From Effrenium voratum (Eukaryota > Sar > Dinophyceae > Suessiales > Symbiodiniaceae): a stretch of 64,000 nt of DNA. The DNA is taken from positions 31,001-95,000 of the forward strand of contig CAUJNA010003319.1 of the NCBI GenBank assembly GCA_963377175.1, read 5' to 3'. Numbering within the stretch: the first letter of the stretch is position 1; every line of letters starts with the position of its first letter. A model generated the notes under the pieces. It was not told the DNA's origin. It searched no databases and worked only from the letters and a program-made list of their open reading frames with translations. Positions 33,390 to 43,999 of the stretch are shown here, in pieces. The translations under genes were made by a program, and so were the position numbers.

Positions 33390-35600
33390 AATTTGCGGGT
33401 GGAATTTTCAAGACGTAGTTGGGAAACCAGCGATCTACCCGAAACGCTGCCCCGTGATCAAACATGACAAATGTGCCTTCGCACCTTCGCAGTTGCCACC
33501 TGCGCTGCGCAAAGGCCCTCTGGACTCCCCTGCCTCTGGTCTTTCCACAAGAAGCTTGGATTGTGGCAAAAAGTGGTGGGTGTTCAAACGCGAGGCGTTT
33601 GGCGGCGGAATCTGCGGCGGAAAACTGCGCCAGGCTCTACTTGACATTGGCCGACAACTCATGGTGGAATTTCAATCGAGGGGAATCTGGTCACTACAAA
33701 ACTTCACCGAATTTTCGCTGCCTTCTTCGCCGGACCTGTCACCGGCCAACCTAAAACCTGCCGCCGCAGCCGAATAGGAATGCGCCGCCAAACTCCGCCT
33801 ACCTTTGCAGTGGCAGTTTTCGCCAGCCACCGACCCTCTATGTTGGGCATCTGCGTGCTACAACTTGCCAGAAGACTTCGCTATGGCCAACCAAGGAAGC
33901 TTTGGCACGGGGCAATGCTTTAGTTGTCTTGCAGGCGCCTAGCGTGCGATTGCCTTGGAAAAGCTTTTTGCTCCAGGATAATTTCTTTACAGCCCTGCCC
34001 AACGTTTGATGCAATTACTGCAAGAACAACTGCTAAATGACCTCGAGAGCAGGCGGCAAAATTCTTCCCAGATTTCAGAAGACCTAAATTTCACAGACAA
34101 ATCACTCGGTAACAAAGCGGCAATAACACATCTTAAAAGAGGATCGTTTTCCGCCCCAAATTCACCAGTCATTGTGACCATTTCGGAAGTTAGGCGGCGC
34201 CAAGAGTCCAAGGACCTTCTGAACATACGCCGCCTTCTGTGGGTGAGGCATCTAAAATGCGCCGCGGTAGGCGGAAGCCGCTCTCAGTCAGCAACACAAA
34301 AGGCATATCCCGGCCTCAGATGCGAAGTTTCTTGTGGGTATGAATTTCACTCGGGGGCCATCGGGGGGAAACTTACACGGGGATTCATATTTATGCCGAC
34401 CTCTTCTGAGGGCATGGGCGATGGAATGCGGCCAAAGGGGCGGACGAAAATAGCCTGAAGCAACAGACATCCTGCAAATGGAAGTGAGCAAGCAGGGAAC
34501 TTGAAGCGCAATCAGATCTCCGGACCATTTGCCTGACACCACCAAAGCACCTGCGATTCCTTGAAGGGCCGTGCAAGAAATGGCGGCCATTGAGAAGGGC
34601 CATGCAAAAAAGGCGTTGGCAGGGCTGCAGAAACCGGTGTTTTTTTCTGGGCACCGAGCCTAATGAGCCAACCAGTCAAAGACCACGAACATGCAGAAAT
34701 ACGGACTTTCCAATCTTCGGAAGCTGTCCTTTTTAGCGGCTGAAGGCACATCAGGCAGAGAAATATGGAAGTTGAAAAGAGTATGAAAACAAAAGGCCGA
34801 CGCAATAAGCAGTAACGAAGACCAAATAGAAGATATCCAAAACGGCTGGCAAAATACAACACACCCTGCTAGTGGATGGCAGAACGGGCATGCCATGCAT
34901 CTTTGGGAATACTAGTTGGGCTGCTGGCGCATGACGGGCTGCCCCTACAATGACAAGGGCATGCAACGCAATGGCAAATATTCAAATAGTACTAAAAGTG
35001 CTTCGTTGTGGCATGCTTGGCATGCGAGCCACGGTCAAAGCAAGCTATGCAAAGAACACGCAAAACAGGCTGTGAGAGACGCAGTCATCCCCCCACGTCC
35101 GTCCCAAATGGACCGTGGACATGAGAGGCCAGAACAAAGTCTCTGGGTTTCCCAAAAGTGAAAAGTGGATTTCGGGTGGCCCCCATGTGGGAAAGTTCAT
35201 TTCGCGTACTCCCTACCTGCGTCCTCCCCAAACGAACAATGGACAGCCAATCGTTGTGTCAGCAACAAGCTGCGCAGTCCTCCTTTGGCTGCTGCACCTC
35301 CTTTGCCACCTGATGAATGGGCACATCACAAGCCTAAAGCTTGTGTGAATTGCAGAATGAGCCCAAAGCAGGCTGCTCGTTTGCCCACGGTTAGAATGTC
35401 CAACTCCATTTTGTTGTTTTGGACCTGAGTATGCCCGATCCCCATGTTTGTGGCAAAAACATGCCACGCCTTCTTCTCCAGATTCTTCTGCACTGGGGCA
35501 GAAACCTGCCTCGAATCAAATCGGGCCGCTCCTCAAGTGCAATCAGTCATGGCACCTGTTGAAGGACGGCTGGTGTCTTCCTGTCAAACGAGGAGATTGC
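33390..35600. other. No supported gene; GGCGG/CCGCC inverted repeat
   Basis: GTTTGGCGGCGGAATC at 33597-33612 is matched in reverse near 33771-33795 (AATGCGCCGCCAAACTC), suggesting a small inverted-repeat element of about 210 bp. Related GGCGG/AATTTC words recur at 34050-34200. Open frames here are not convincing. Confidence 0.4.
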
Positions 35601-35629
35601 AAGATCAAGCCTTAGGCAAATCTGTCAGC

Positions 35630-36035
35630 GACAGCGTGCCACAAGTGCACAACTCCCCCAAAGGAGGTACGTGTGGGGTGTCGATGCTCGCATCACCACG
35701 AACCAAGTCATGGAAGTGTATCTGACCGCTAAGTCGCAGTCCTGCAGCGCTTTGGGCAGCGTCAGCGGCGTTGGAGTTTCAGGGACCTTGCAGCTCAGAT
35801 TGCCATCATGCACTATGATTTCGCCACACATGATTCGTGAGATGTAAGTCAAGGGTCGTTGGACCTGCGCAGCTTCCTGCGCAGCAGCAGCTTCAGCGAA
35901 GCATGAGCATGGACCTAGCAATCTCATAAACGACCGAAATGCGCCTGCAAATGGCGTGATGCCGACAGAGTTTTTACAGCTGCAGCTCCCAGATCTTCGT
36001 GCCCACCGCCTGACCGCAAAGCCCTCAATTCTCAC
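35630..36035 (-). CDS. Candidate exon, unidentified
   Basis: A 136-codon minus frame includes NSVGITPFAGAFRSFMRLLG, AEAAAAQEAAQVQRPLTY, ISRIMCGEIIVHDGNLSCK and LPKALQDCDLAVRYTSMTW. Good composition over at least 110 residues. No known domain is recognised. Exon borders are not clear; it stops short of the telomere-like tract at 36180. Confidence 0.4.
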
Positions 36036-36179
36036 AAGTGTGTTTCCTCAATTCTCGCAAGCACGCTCATTTCACTCAATTCTCACAAGTCAAATGTGCT
36101 GTTATTTGCACGTTTTTCAACATTGCCAAAGAAGGCTAGTCAAAACCACAGTTGGACTCGTGAGAATTGAGTAAGTTGA

Positions 36180-37135
36180 GGGTTGAGGAAGTTTAGTGCT
36201 TTTTGGGTTTAGGTTCAGGGCTTTTAGGGTTTACATTTGGGCTTTTTCCTAGATTTCGAGTTTTGAGGGTTTACGGTCTTTGATTTTTTTAGGGCTTTGG
36301 GGATTCAAGGTTTTAGGTGTCGGGTTCTTAGGGTTTAGGTTTAAGGCTTTTAGGGTTTAGGTTTGAGGTTTAGGGTTTTAGGTCTAGGGGGTTTTAGGGC
36401 TTAGGGTTTAGGGCTTTTCGGGTTGAGGCTTCGGGTTCAAGGTTTAGGGTTTCTGGTTTTCAGGTTGGGTTTCTAGGGTTTAGTGTTTAGGGTTTAGCGT
36501 TTTAGGGTTTAGGGTTTCGGGTTTAAGGTCAAGGGTTTAGGTTTTTAGGGTTTAGGTTTAGGGTTTTCAAGGTAGACAGGTTTTCAGGTTTAGGGCTGCT
36601 AGGGGTTAGGTTTAGGGTTTTTAGGGTATAGGCTTAGGGTTTTTAGGGTTTAGGTTTCGTTTTTCAGGTTGAAGTTTAGAATTGAGGGATTTTAAGGTTT
36701 AGGTGAAAGGTTTACGGTTTAGGATTTTTAGGGTTTAGGTTTCTGATTTTTGGGGAATGCATTTTTTGGGGGTTTCGGGTTTCGGAGGTTTGAGGTTTTT
36801 AGGCTTGAAGTTTCGCGCTTTCTAGGGTTCAGTGCTTCCATGGCTCTTTCCAGGTTTAGGTTTAGGTTTTTTTGGGGTATACATGTTTTAGGGTTTAGGG
36901 TTCTTAGGGTTAGATATGGGGTTGTTAGAGTTGAGGTTTCGTTTTTGTGTCTAAGGTTTAAGTTTAGGGTTTAGGGTTTAGGGTTTAGGGTTTAGGGTTT
37001 ACGTTTCGGGAACTGAGTTTTAATGGCTTAGGGCTTTAGAGTCTGAGGTTTTCAGGGTTTAGAGGTTTTAAGGGTTTTGAGGGTATAGGAATCGGCTTCG
37101 GGCTCTTTAGGGTTTAGGGTTTTTAGGGCTTAGGT
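36180..37135. repeat. Degenerate interstitial telomere-type repeat (TTTAGGG)
   Basis: About 950 bp of G/T-rich plus strand made of TTTAGGG, TTTAGG, TTTTAGGG and mutated forms. The cleanest part, 36963-37000, has five perfect TTTAGGG units in a row. TTTAGGG is the plant and dinoflagellate-type telomere word. Ordinary unique DNA on both sides makes this interstitial, not a chromosome end. Confidence 0.93.
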
Positions 37136-37139
37136 TTGG

Positions 37140-38370
37140 GGCTAGATTGGACCGTGAGATTTAAGTGCGCTTCCCCGCTGACAGCCGAAACCCCTGGAAA
37201 GCAAGGCATAAGACTCGCACTGCAAGTCCACGGCAACCAAAGCGATGCATTTTGAAGCGCGCTGGAGTGACTCAACTGCATGTTTCTTGACCGGCCGAAA
37301 CCCTCAAGCCAACCGAAATCCGATCGCAAGCTATCCGATGCGGATGGTCCAGTGATGTCCAGTGAGGCCCTGCACAGTGCCCCACAGCCTTGACGCCTTG
37401 CAAACCCAAAGGGCCCGAATCAACACCCAAAGCTTGAGAACCCGGCCCCCAATCTTCCCTCAAAACGGGTTTGGATTGGTGATACAGAAGCCAGAAATTT
37501 CAAATCCAAATCCAAGCCACCAATCCAACCACCAATTTGGGTTTACCTGTTGTACTGCAACCGTCAGGGGCCCGGGCGGGGGGGGTTCTCCCACTGGCCC
37601 TCTGTAAGGCCAAGGCTGTGGCAAGCAGAACCACAAGGCTGATGTCCACTGGCTGGCAGTGCCCCCCCTCTCACGAGGCACTCCACATGGCTGCGCGCGC
37701 TGCATTGTTCAAATCTATATTGTGATATGCGAAGTGCCGCGAGGATTTCTGGCGCTTGCCCATGCCCGACCAAACAGCATAAGCAGTCTTGCCTGCCAGC
37801 TGGCAAAGGACCTCAGCTCCAAAGGCAGCTCCAATGGCACCAGGCAGAAAGGAAATGCAGAGCTAGGTTTTCGAAAGCTACTCTCGCAGCAGCACTAGCA
37901 AACATGAGGCTGGCCAAAACCAAATCCACGCTTCGGAATCTCAAGGAGAAGGAAAGAGAAGAAGGGATAAAGCAGAAGGAAAAGAGAGACGGATGGGGAG
38001 AGAGGAAGAGAGCTCATGGACTCGCCAATCACTACCCCTTCACTTTGCTCGTCAGGGAAGCACCATCCTTTACTCTCCTATTTATTCCCGGTCACTTCCC
38101 TATGTCAAGATATACTGGGTAACTAGGTGAGAGAAGAGGAATGTCCCTTCGCTCTGCCAGTTCGCTCTGGCGGGGCAGCCTCCTTTCGTTAAACGGCTGG
38201 GAGACCAAGGGAAGAAATCCTTGAATGAGTGAAATGGTCTAAGCCTTTCACTAGCCAATGGTGGGCTACCAGTAGACGCACATACCCGGCAATGCCTCAA
38301 TCAGTTTCGGTAGCGCTGTGCAACACCTCAGATCTGAGTGGTCGGGATTATTTTTTCACGCGAACTCCGC
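37140..38370. other. No supported gene
   Basis: A purine-rich stretch (GGAGAAGGAAAGAGAAGAAG-like) lies at 37945-38015, followed by pyrimidine-rich DNA. Minus 37564-37806 has a short protein-like run (GHGQAPEILAALRISQYRF) without further support. Confidence 0.35.
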
Positions 38371-38371
38371 T

Positions 38372-38803
38372 CTAGCACCACAAGATCATCAGTGGCAGCT
38401 TGTGGTTCTCCTCATACAGCCGCCGCAAATGCCGGAGTACAGAGTTGGTGCCCAAGCCTCGCACCTGGACAAAGAAATAAACGGACCGCAAATGTACGAT
38501 GCCGTCCATGTTCAAGTGCGACAAGCCTGGGCTTCGATATTGATGGCCGCCTGCCCGCAGCAACAAATCAATGCCAGGGGCATCAATCAAGTGCCACAAG
38601 GCACCTGCCGCCCAGCCTTGGCCTGCTCGGAGGTCAGCATGGGAACCACGTCCCAGCCACACCTGACAGAGCTTGTCGCAGAAGCTCTGCCTGCGCAAAT
38701 TGGCAAAGATCCCTTGCCTTCGCCAAAAGGCGATGGCGGAATGGGCGGCTGCCAGCGCGATAAAGCGCGCGCCGCAGAGAGCGGCTCGCTGCTTCACGGC
38801 CAC
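38372..38803 (-). CDS. Candidate exon(s), unidentified
   Basis: A 143-codon minus frame reads QRAALCGARFIALAAAHSAI, then FCDKLCQVWLGRGSHADLRA, WHLIDAPGIDLLLRAGGHQY, HLNMDGIVHLRSVYFFVQ and NSVLRHLRRLYEENHKLPLM. CCCAG|GC near 38533 and CCAG|GTGCG near 38464 could be splice sites. The WHLIDAPGIDLL stretch faintly recalls the substrate-binding part of some beta-galactosidase-like glycoside hydrolases, too weakly to name it. The plus strand is also open, so coding rests on composition. Confidence 0.38.
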   Translation of the reverse strand: MAVKQRAALCGARFIALAAAHSAIAFWRRQGIFANLRRQSFCDKLCQVWLGRGSHADLRAGQGWAAGALWHLIDAPGIDLLLRAGGHQYRSPGLSHLNMDGIVHLRSVYFFVQVRGLGTNSVLRHLRRLYEENHKLPLMILWC

Positions 38804-39338
38804 GGACAGTTGTGAACCGGCCTAGGTGGAATGGCGGAGGTGTCAAGTCCACCAGTGCTACACCCACGCCAGCGACTCCGATGACCCACGCCTGCGATCC
38901 CTGATATGTAGCCGCTGCGTCCACTTTGAGCCCTGTGCAGCGAAATCCGTCCGCAGAAGTCTGGTACACTGGTACACTGCCCGAGATCTCCAATGCTTTC
39001 TTTCTCCCTCCCGACTTATCCTCTCTTGAATGTTGAATGCGGCCTTCTCCATGAACAAGAAGGTATCCCAAGGAGGCCGCCCACTCGCACAACAGCAGGT
39101 GGGTTAGGTTCAACAAGGATGTAGCTTGAATATGAGCGTGTCTGGGCACATATTTACTCACTGAGTAAATGCCGCGGTGTCTTTCAACAACACTGACCGT
39201 TCGACTGCTGTTGGCTTGTGCAAGGCGTGCTGGTACGCTCGTATATACTTGACTGCCTGGCACCTTGGACTGGGCTGTGAGTGAATCAAAGCCTGCGTCA
39301 TTCGGGTTCTGAGATTGATCGAAAAGAGGTTCCTTCAA
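38634..39338 (-). CDS. 234-codon open frame, candidate upstream exons
   Basis: One of the longer frames in the window. The middle contains TGLKVDAAATYQGSQAWVIG then VAGVGVALVDLTPPPFHLG, and the first half LLNLTHLLLCEWAASLGYLL. The part below about 38800 overlaps the previous candidate in another frame, so the exon probably ends near 38820. A frame this long is only moderately unlikely by chance. Function unknown. Confidence 0.3.
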   Translation of the reverse strand: MKEPLFDQSQNPNDAGFDSLTAQSKVPGSQVYTSVPARLAQANSSRTVSVVERHRGIYSVSKYVPRHAHIQATSLLNLTHLLLCEWAASLGYLLVHGEGRIQHSREDKSGGRKKALEISGSVPVYQTSADGFRCTGLKVDAAATYQGSQAWVIGVAGVGVALVDLTPPPFHLGRFTTVRGREAASRSLRRALYRAGSRPFRHRLLAKARDLCQFAQAELLRQALSGVAGTWFPC

Positions 39339-39344
39339 TTCCGG

Positions 39345-39640
39345 TCAGGCCCCTACGGGTGGCCTAGGATTCTGCGTTCCAGCTTTGGCTTCCCCCCGCC
39401 TGGCCCGCAGGGCGCAACGCAAAGGGCGCCGCAAACTTTCGTTGCGAGGATGATGTGGGCGTCTGTCGCCTTGGCGAATCTCCCTTGGCATGTCTACGCA
39501 AGCCATCGCCCACGCGGAGATGCCAGGCAGTCGCTGGCAAGATTGTGTGCCAAGTGCGGCGCCATTGCGGCGACCTCGGCCATGTCGTCTGGTGCACTGC
39601 GGCCATCTTCTCCGCCAAGCCGCGACCAAATAATCCTTAG
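39345..39640 (-). CDS. Candidate exon in GC-rich block
   Basis: The minus strand reads LGGEDGRSAPDDMAEVAAM then APHLAHNLASDCLASPRGR in one frame, followed by AHIILATKVCGALCVAP in the same frame after a TAG that would have to be in an intron. Composition is protein-like. Other frames on both strands are open because the DNA is GC-rich. Confidence 0.27.
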
Positions 39641-39670
39641 ATTAGGGGCAGAAGAAACTTGCGGTGAGAG

Positions 39671-39672
39671 AC

Positions 39673-39708
<36 letters not shown>

Positions 39709-39709
39709 T
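39671..39709. repeat. (AT)n microsatellite
   Basis: About 18 AT units with one C interruption. It lies between two candidate exons and interrupts a long antisense frame. Confidence 0.97.
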
Positions 39710-39734
39710 ATGCTACTTCTGCGCTGCTTTCCTA

Positions 39735-40001
39735 GCCCGGCAATTGACTGGGCAGAACGCTGCCAAGTTGCCGGCAGCCCTCCATGGCATCCGCAGCAGG
39801 GAGGACGCCCTCCTTTGTGAAGACAGGCGCCTGCTTCCAGATCTCCAGCCTCGAAAAACAACTTTGACAAACGGTGAAAAGTGCCGCTGCGCACCTGTCT
39901 GGCATGCTCACGGCGTCCTCCCGCTGCTCATCAAGATTTTCGAAGTCGTCGATCCAGGAAGGCGCCTCAGGCACAGTTCCCTCCTTCAAGCCAGCACTCA
40001 C
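39735..40001 (-). CDS. Candidate exon, acidic start
   Basis: After CGCGAAGGTGAGTG-like sequence the minus frame reads LKEGTVPEAPSWIDDFENLD, EQREDAVSMPDRCAAALF, TVCQSCFSRLEIWKQAPVF and ADAMEGCRQLGSVLPSQLPG, then TAG. Composition is clearly protein-like, with an acidic N-terminal half. It may be the last exon of a unit whose earlier exons lie above 40,000 (DLRPGTTRPDTFDPLHIAAG at about 40230-40170). No domain is recognised. Confidence 0.4.
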
Positions 40002-41013
40002 CTTCGCGCCTCAGGCAGCCTCCCGCAGAGAGCCTCACGCGTTGCAAATAGTTCATGGCAAGACTTGGCATTTCCAGCCTGTGACTTGACGCGGAGAAGG
40101 CGGAGGACAATCAAGAGAATCAAGAACAGACTTGAAGAGCCTGGCTGGTCTTAGGCCCGCCGCAATGTGCAATGGGTCAAAGGTGTCTGGCCTGGTTGTC
40201 CCCGGCCTGAGGTCCTTGACTTCGAATGTCCTGGAGTCGTGTGCTCTCTTTTTTTTTGTTTTGTTTTTTTGCATGCAGCTTCTCAGCCAAATTCATGGCG
40301 CACCCTGCTTAGCGCTTCCTTGAGGGTGCCTGCGCTGCATCGGCACCAGCCCCTCTCCTGGCAGCGTGATTCTTGGGCTGCATGTGAGGAAGGCTTTGCC
40401 AAGCACGTTGCCCAGCCTGAGGTGAGCCCAACAATCTTGTGCTGCACAGGTCCGGCTGGTGGGGAAGCTAGGGCACGCGAAAGGCGCCCAAGTTCTGGAG
40501 TGATGCGTAGGCTTGCGAACTGGTATCCTCCTTGCAGCCTTGTGTGCCTCACCTGACTCAGCTTAGGCGCCTCCCAAAGCTAATGGGAGCGTGTCGTCCA
40601 CAATCCTGGGCAAGTGTGCTTCCAAGGAAGTGTTGGCACGGGAAAGCAGGAAATGACGGCGAGGCTTGGCAACGGCTCACAAAGACTCTAAGCATCCCAC
40701 CTTTCCAAGCAGGCATTCGCAGCTGACGGATTGGCTCCTTGAAGGCACAACTTTCGTCTGTTCTCGAGGCCTGACTCGTATATGTCTGGGAACCGGGTGC
40801 TGCTCAGGCAACCTGTGACTCACGCGGAAGAATTTTCAGCAATCCAGCCAGAGCTCGATGCTTCAATTTCTCGAGAGACTCATCCAATGCAAGCACCTCC
40901 TGCAGGGGCACGGCACAGCGAGCAAATCATGACTGTCACTTTGCCCTACATGCCCGGGCATTCCATGGTGCGTTTGGCGATGTGAGGTTGAACACACGTA
41001 CACACAAGACAAG

Positions 41014-41229
41014 TTAACACGCCTTTGCCAACAGGTCATACGGCACCAAATAGCCTTGGCGCAGTAAGCACCTCAGTTGGCACTTGACACTATTGGAAAA
41101 GGAAATGTCACGAGTCTCCGGCTCCACGTAATTGCTGCCGTGCTGCGCCAAGGATATGCCCGTTGGCCCCGGGAGACAAGGTTGCGCCACAGCAGCGGCA
41201 ACCGCGGAAAGAAGCAACACAAGAGCCAT
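41014..41229 (-). CDS. Small secreted protein, 71 residues
   Basis: ATG at 41229 opens MALVLLLSAVAAAVAQPCLP: a typical signal peptide with a hydrophobic LVLLLSAVAAAVA core and an AVA-Q cleavage site. The mature part has PTGISLAQHGSNYVEPETRD, then three further cysteines in KCQLRCLL and LLAKAC, and a TAA at 41014. If unspliced, this is a complete 71-residue secreted Cys-containing protein. Alternatively a donor near CAACTGAGG cuts the reading after QLR. The open frame extends upstream to 41475, but that part is not protein-like. Function unknown. Confidence 0.45.
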   Translation of the reverse strand: MALVLLLSAVAAAVAQPCLPGPTGISLAQHGSNYVEPETRDISFSNSVKCQLRCLLRQGYLVPYDLLAKAC

Positions 41230-41309
41230 CAAATGCAGATTTGTACTGCAAAGCACGGCTACGGCTTGACTCCCTTGAAGCTGAAGGAACTGCGGCTGAT
41301 GGAGGCTGA

Positions 41310-42017
41310 TTGGCACATCAAACGCGCGAGTCACAAGCACACAAGCCAAACAAGCTTGAGTCGACGGGCTTGGATCGCACCGGGACACCACCGCAATCTG
41401 GGTTCCTAGATGTACATAGCTGGCTAAACCCAATTCAAGCGACACTGCTGCTTGAGTTGTTCGGTGATCAGCCACGCAGAGGGATCATCAAGAACAAATT
41501 GAAGAGCAATGAACATACTGTCCAGTCCTTGCCAATGCCTGAGAACACGTCGAACACCAACCAACCGGGTGCAAAAGTGCAAAATCGGCAGATGAGCCGA
41601 GGCTCAAATCCTGGCGCCCAGGCTTCATGGCGAAGGCTTCACCACGGGGCTGATGCTCCCAGAGCCCCACCTGAAAGAAAACAACACGAAGGACATGTCG
41701 TCGCACATGCCTACGTCACAAGCAAACCATGGCGAAAAGGGGCGCGCCTCCTTTTGACCTTTGACCCCGTTTCTGAGGGAACTGAGCTACAGCATGAGCA
41801 CCCCACACCGGTCTTAATCAAGCACTCTGTCTCTCTATCCCTCTCTTGCGGCAAGTTTGGCACTAGAAAGAACGTATCCAAATCAATGAGCACCCCCATT
41901 CTTCAAGGCCTGTGCAATGGAGTTGAGGCAAAAGCGGATCTCAAACTTTGCCAAAAGCGAAGTGGATCGCGGCAACACGGATGCGACACCGAGAGCTCAA
42001 CAATCTTTGGCAGCTAG
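41310..42017 (+). CDS. 235-codon open frame, doubtful
   Basis: The frame is long but rich in Gln, Asn, Ser and His with no hydrophobic core or motif. It is antisense to part of the previous region. At the window's stop-codon density one frame of this size by chance is plausible. Confidence 0.13.
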   Translation: MAHQTRESQAHKPNKLESTGLDRTGTPPQSGFLDVHSWLNPIQATLLLELFGDQPRRGIIKNKLKSNEHTVQSLPMPENTSNTNQPGAKVQNRQMSRGSNPGAQASWRRLHHGADAPRAPPERKQHEGHVVAHAYVTSKPWRKGARLLLTFDPVSEGTELQHEHPTPVLIKHSVSLSLSCGKFGTRKNVSKSMSTPILQGLCNGVEAKADLKLCQKRSGSRQHGCDTESSTIFGS

Positions 42018-42191
42018 AGGCTGCACCTGGCAAGAGCAACAAGACCCCCGGCACCTCTCTTGCCTGTTGCTAGGCAGTGGATTGAAAAGCCTGACCTGGC
42101 TGTATTCTGGATGGAGTCAGCCAAAAGGAGCCAGGCAACGGGAGGGTTCCAGGTGCGTTTAATGGGACGTCTCTTTCCTATCGTTCCTTTT

Positions 42192-42279
42192 CCCATCCAT
42201 CTCTTCCATCACTCTCTTCTCTCTTTTTTTTTGGGGGGGTGAGAGAGAGTGATGAGGGGAAGAGATGGCATAGGATGGG
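42192..42279. repeat. Inverted repeat (hairpin), about 25-bp arms
   Basis: The left arm (CATCTCTTCCATCACTCTC) pairs with the right arm (GAGAGTGATGAGGGGAAGAGATG) around a T9G7 loop. Outer CCCATCC/GGATGGG bases also pair. A second hairpin lies at 42521-42575 (CTCGCTTC / GAAGCGAG with flanking TCTCTATC / GATAGAGA). Together they suggest a structured or transposon-derived block between 42,170 and 42,900. Confidence 0.7.
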
Positions 42280-43859
42280 TAACGCCGTCCCGCGGTCAGA
42301 CCTGTTCGTTCTCTCTATTAATTCTCTTCATTCAGCGAAAGCCGAGAGACAAGGCATGAACCAGGGATGGGTACGTCATAAGGGCTCATGTACAAGGTGA
42401 GGAGAGGTGAATGGACCACGAACACGCCACACCCTTCCTCTGCATTCATTTCATGTTTATCACGTGACTATTATTATCAAGAGGATGTACGGTGAGGAGG
42501 TGTACCCTTCACCCATTCTTTCTCTCTATCCTCTCACTCGCTTCCCATCAATGAATGAAGCGAGATAGAGAAAAGGAAGGCTAGCCACGAAGAGGCTCGC
42601 CTATCACACCTCTCTCCACCTCTCTCCACCGCTCTCCCCACGCCAGCTTTACCTGTGAGGCTTGGAGGAATCACAGAGGATATGATGTGAGCTGTGGGTC
42701 AAGCAGGTGGTGGCCCTTCCCTCGTCGACTCTTACCAATAAGGATGACCGTCGACTCGCGAATCATTGCCTGAGTTCAGCTGCCAAATAGGAAGCTCTTG
42801 GGACTACATCGCCAGGCCAGGAGAAAATGCGATTCCCATTTCCTTCCCCTCTCCACACCTCTCCACATCCTAGATTCAGAGGTGTAATAGATGGAAATAG
42901 GAAGGGGAGGTAGAAAGAAAGCCATCCACTTCTTTTTGCCCTTAGGATCCCAAATGCTGCGAGAAAGGTGGCATCCCCACTGCATCCCCAGCCCAGCATC
43001 ATGCAAACCTGTGGCAGCTGCACTACGATAGGTCAGCAACCGCATTCCGACATTCCCAGATGCACGAATGGCCAAAGGGCCGACCTCCGAAAACACCGCA
43101 CCCAGGCGCGCGAATGGCCAAAGGTCTTCCCCCCTCCGAAAACAAGCTTGTCTTTGCATCATGTACACATCCCGCGCTTGGCGCAACAATGCTTGAACAC
43201 CCACACTTTGAGATATCTTTAAATTTGGCTCCCCTCAAACTCGCCGCTATGCAGCACCCCAAAAACCGACGATTGGACTTGACAACTCTGCACAGCCGCG
43301 GAACATCAAAACTATTCGCATGCCCGACGCATACGTTGTCACAATAGACCCTTTGCATTGGCCAAGCCGTCAACCAGCACATGTGTGGATGCTACTTGTC
43401 TTCGCCAATGTCATCAGCATGTATGGACACCTGCTTGCAGAAGACTTAACACGCACGTGCAGCATGTCAAAGCCCTCAGGGCTCTATACTGGAGCAAGCC
43501 TAATGCTGTCTGGGCAAGGCATCCTATGCACAGGCTTGCATGCATCGACTTCGCAAGCAGCCAGATCCTCAACCTGCTTGGTTTGCTTCATATATGCTTC
43601 TTTATGACTTTATGAGGGCGGGTTCCCTCGCGTTGCCCCATAGGAGGGAGTTCAATGAGGGAAGTTCACCGTCAAAATCAAAACAAATGCTAAAGGGCTG
43701 TGCGGCATATCTTGCAATCCCTTTGAGGCATGGCCTGGAACGGCACCAATCGAACCACCGACTGATTGGCAAGCAACAAGAAAGGCATGTCGAACTTCCT
43801 GACACGTCATTATTCCCTGGAGTTGCGCATGAAACGATGTGATACGAAAATGACAAACA

Positions 43860-43990
43860 AAGGACATTGAAGTGCCCTCACATACATTGCAAGACCCTAA
43901 AGCCCTAAACCCCAAACCCCAAGCCCTTAAAACGCTCATCCCTAGAAACCCCAAACCCTAAGCGCCTTAGACTTAAACCTCAAAATAACA
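43860..43990. repeat. CCCTAAA telomere-like words, reverse orientation
   Basis: Degenerate CCCTAAA and CCCCAAA units run for about 100 bp, in the opposite orientation to the tract at 36.2-37.1 kb. Confidence 0.8.
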
Positions 43991-43999
43991 ACTCTAAGC

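Noticed and set aside
39315..40154. 279-codon plus-strand open frame
   Set aside because: It reads through an (AT)n microsatellite as HIYIYIHIYIYI and lies antisense to better minus-strand candidate exons in a GC-rich block.
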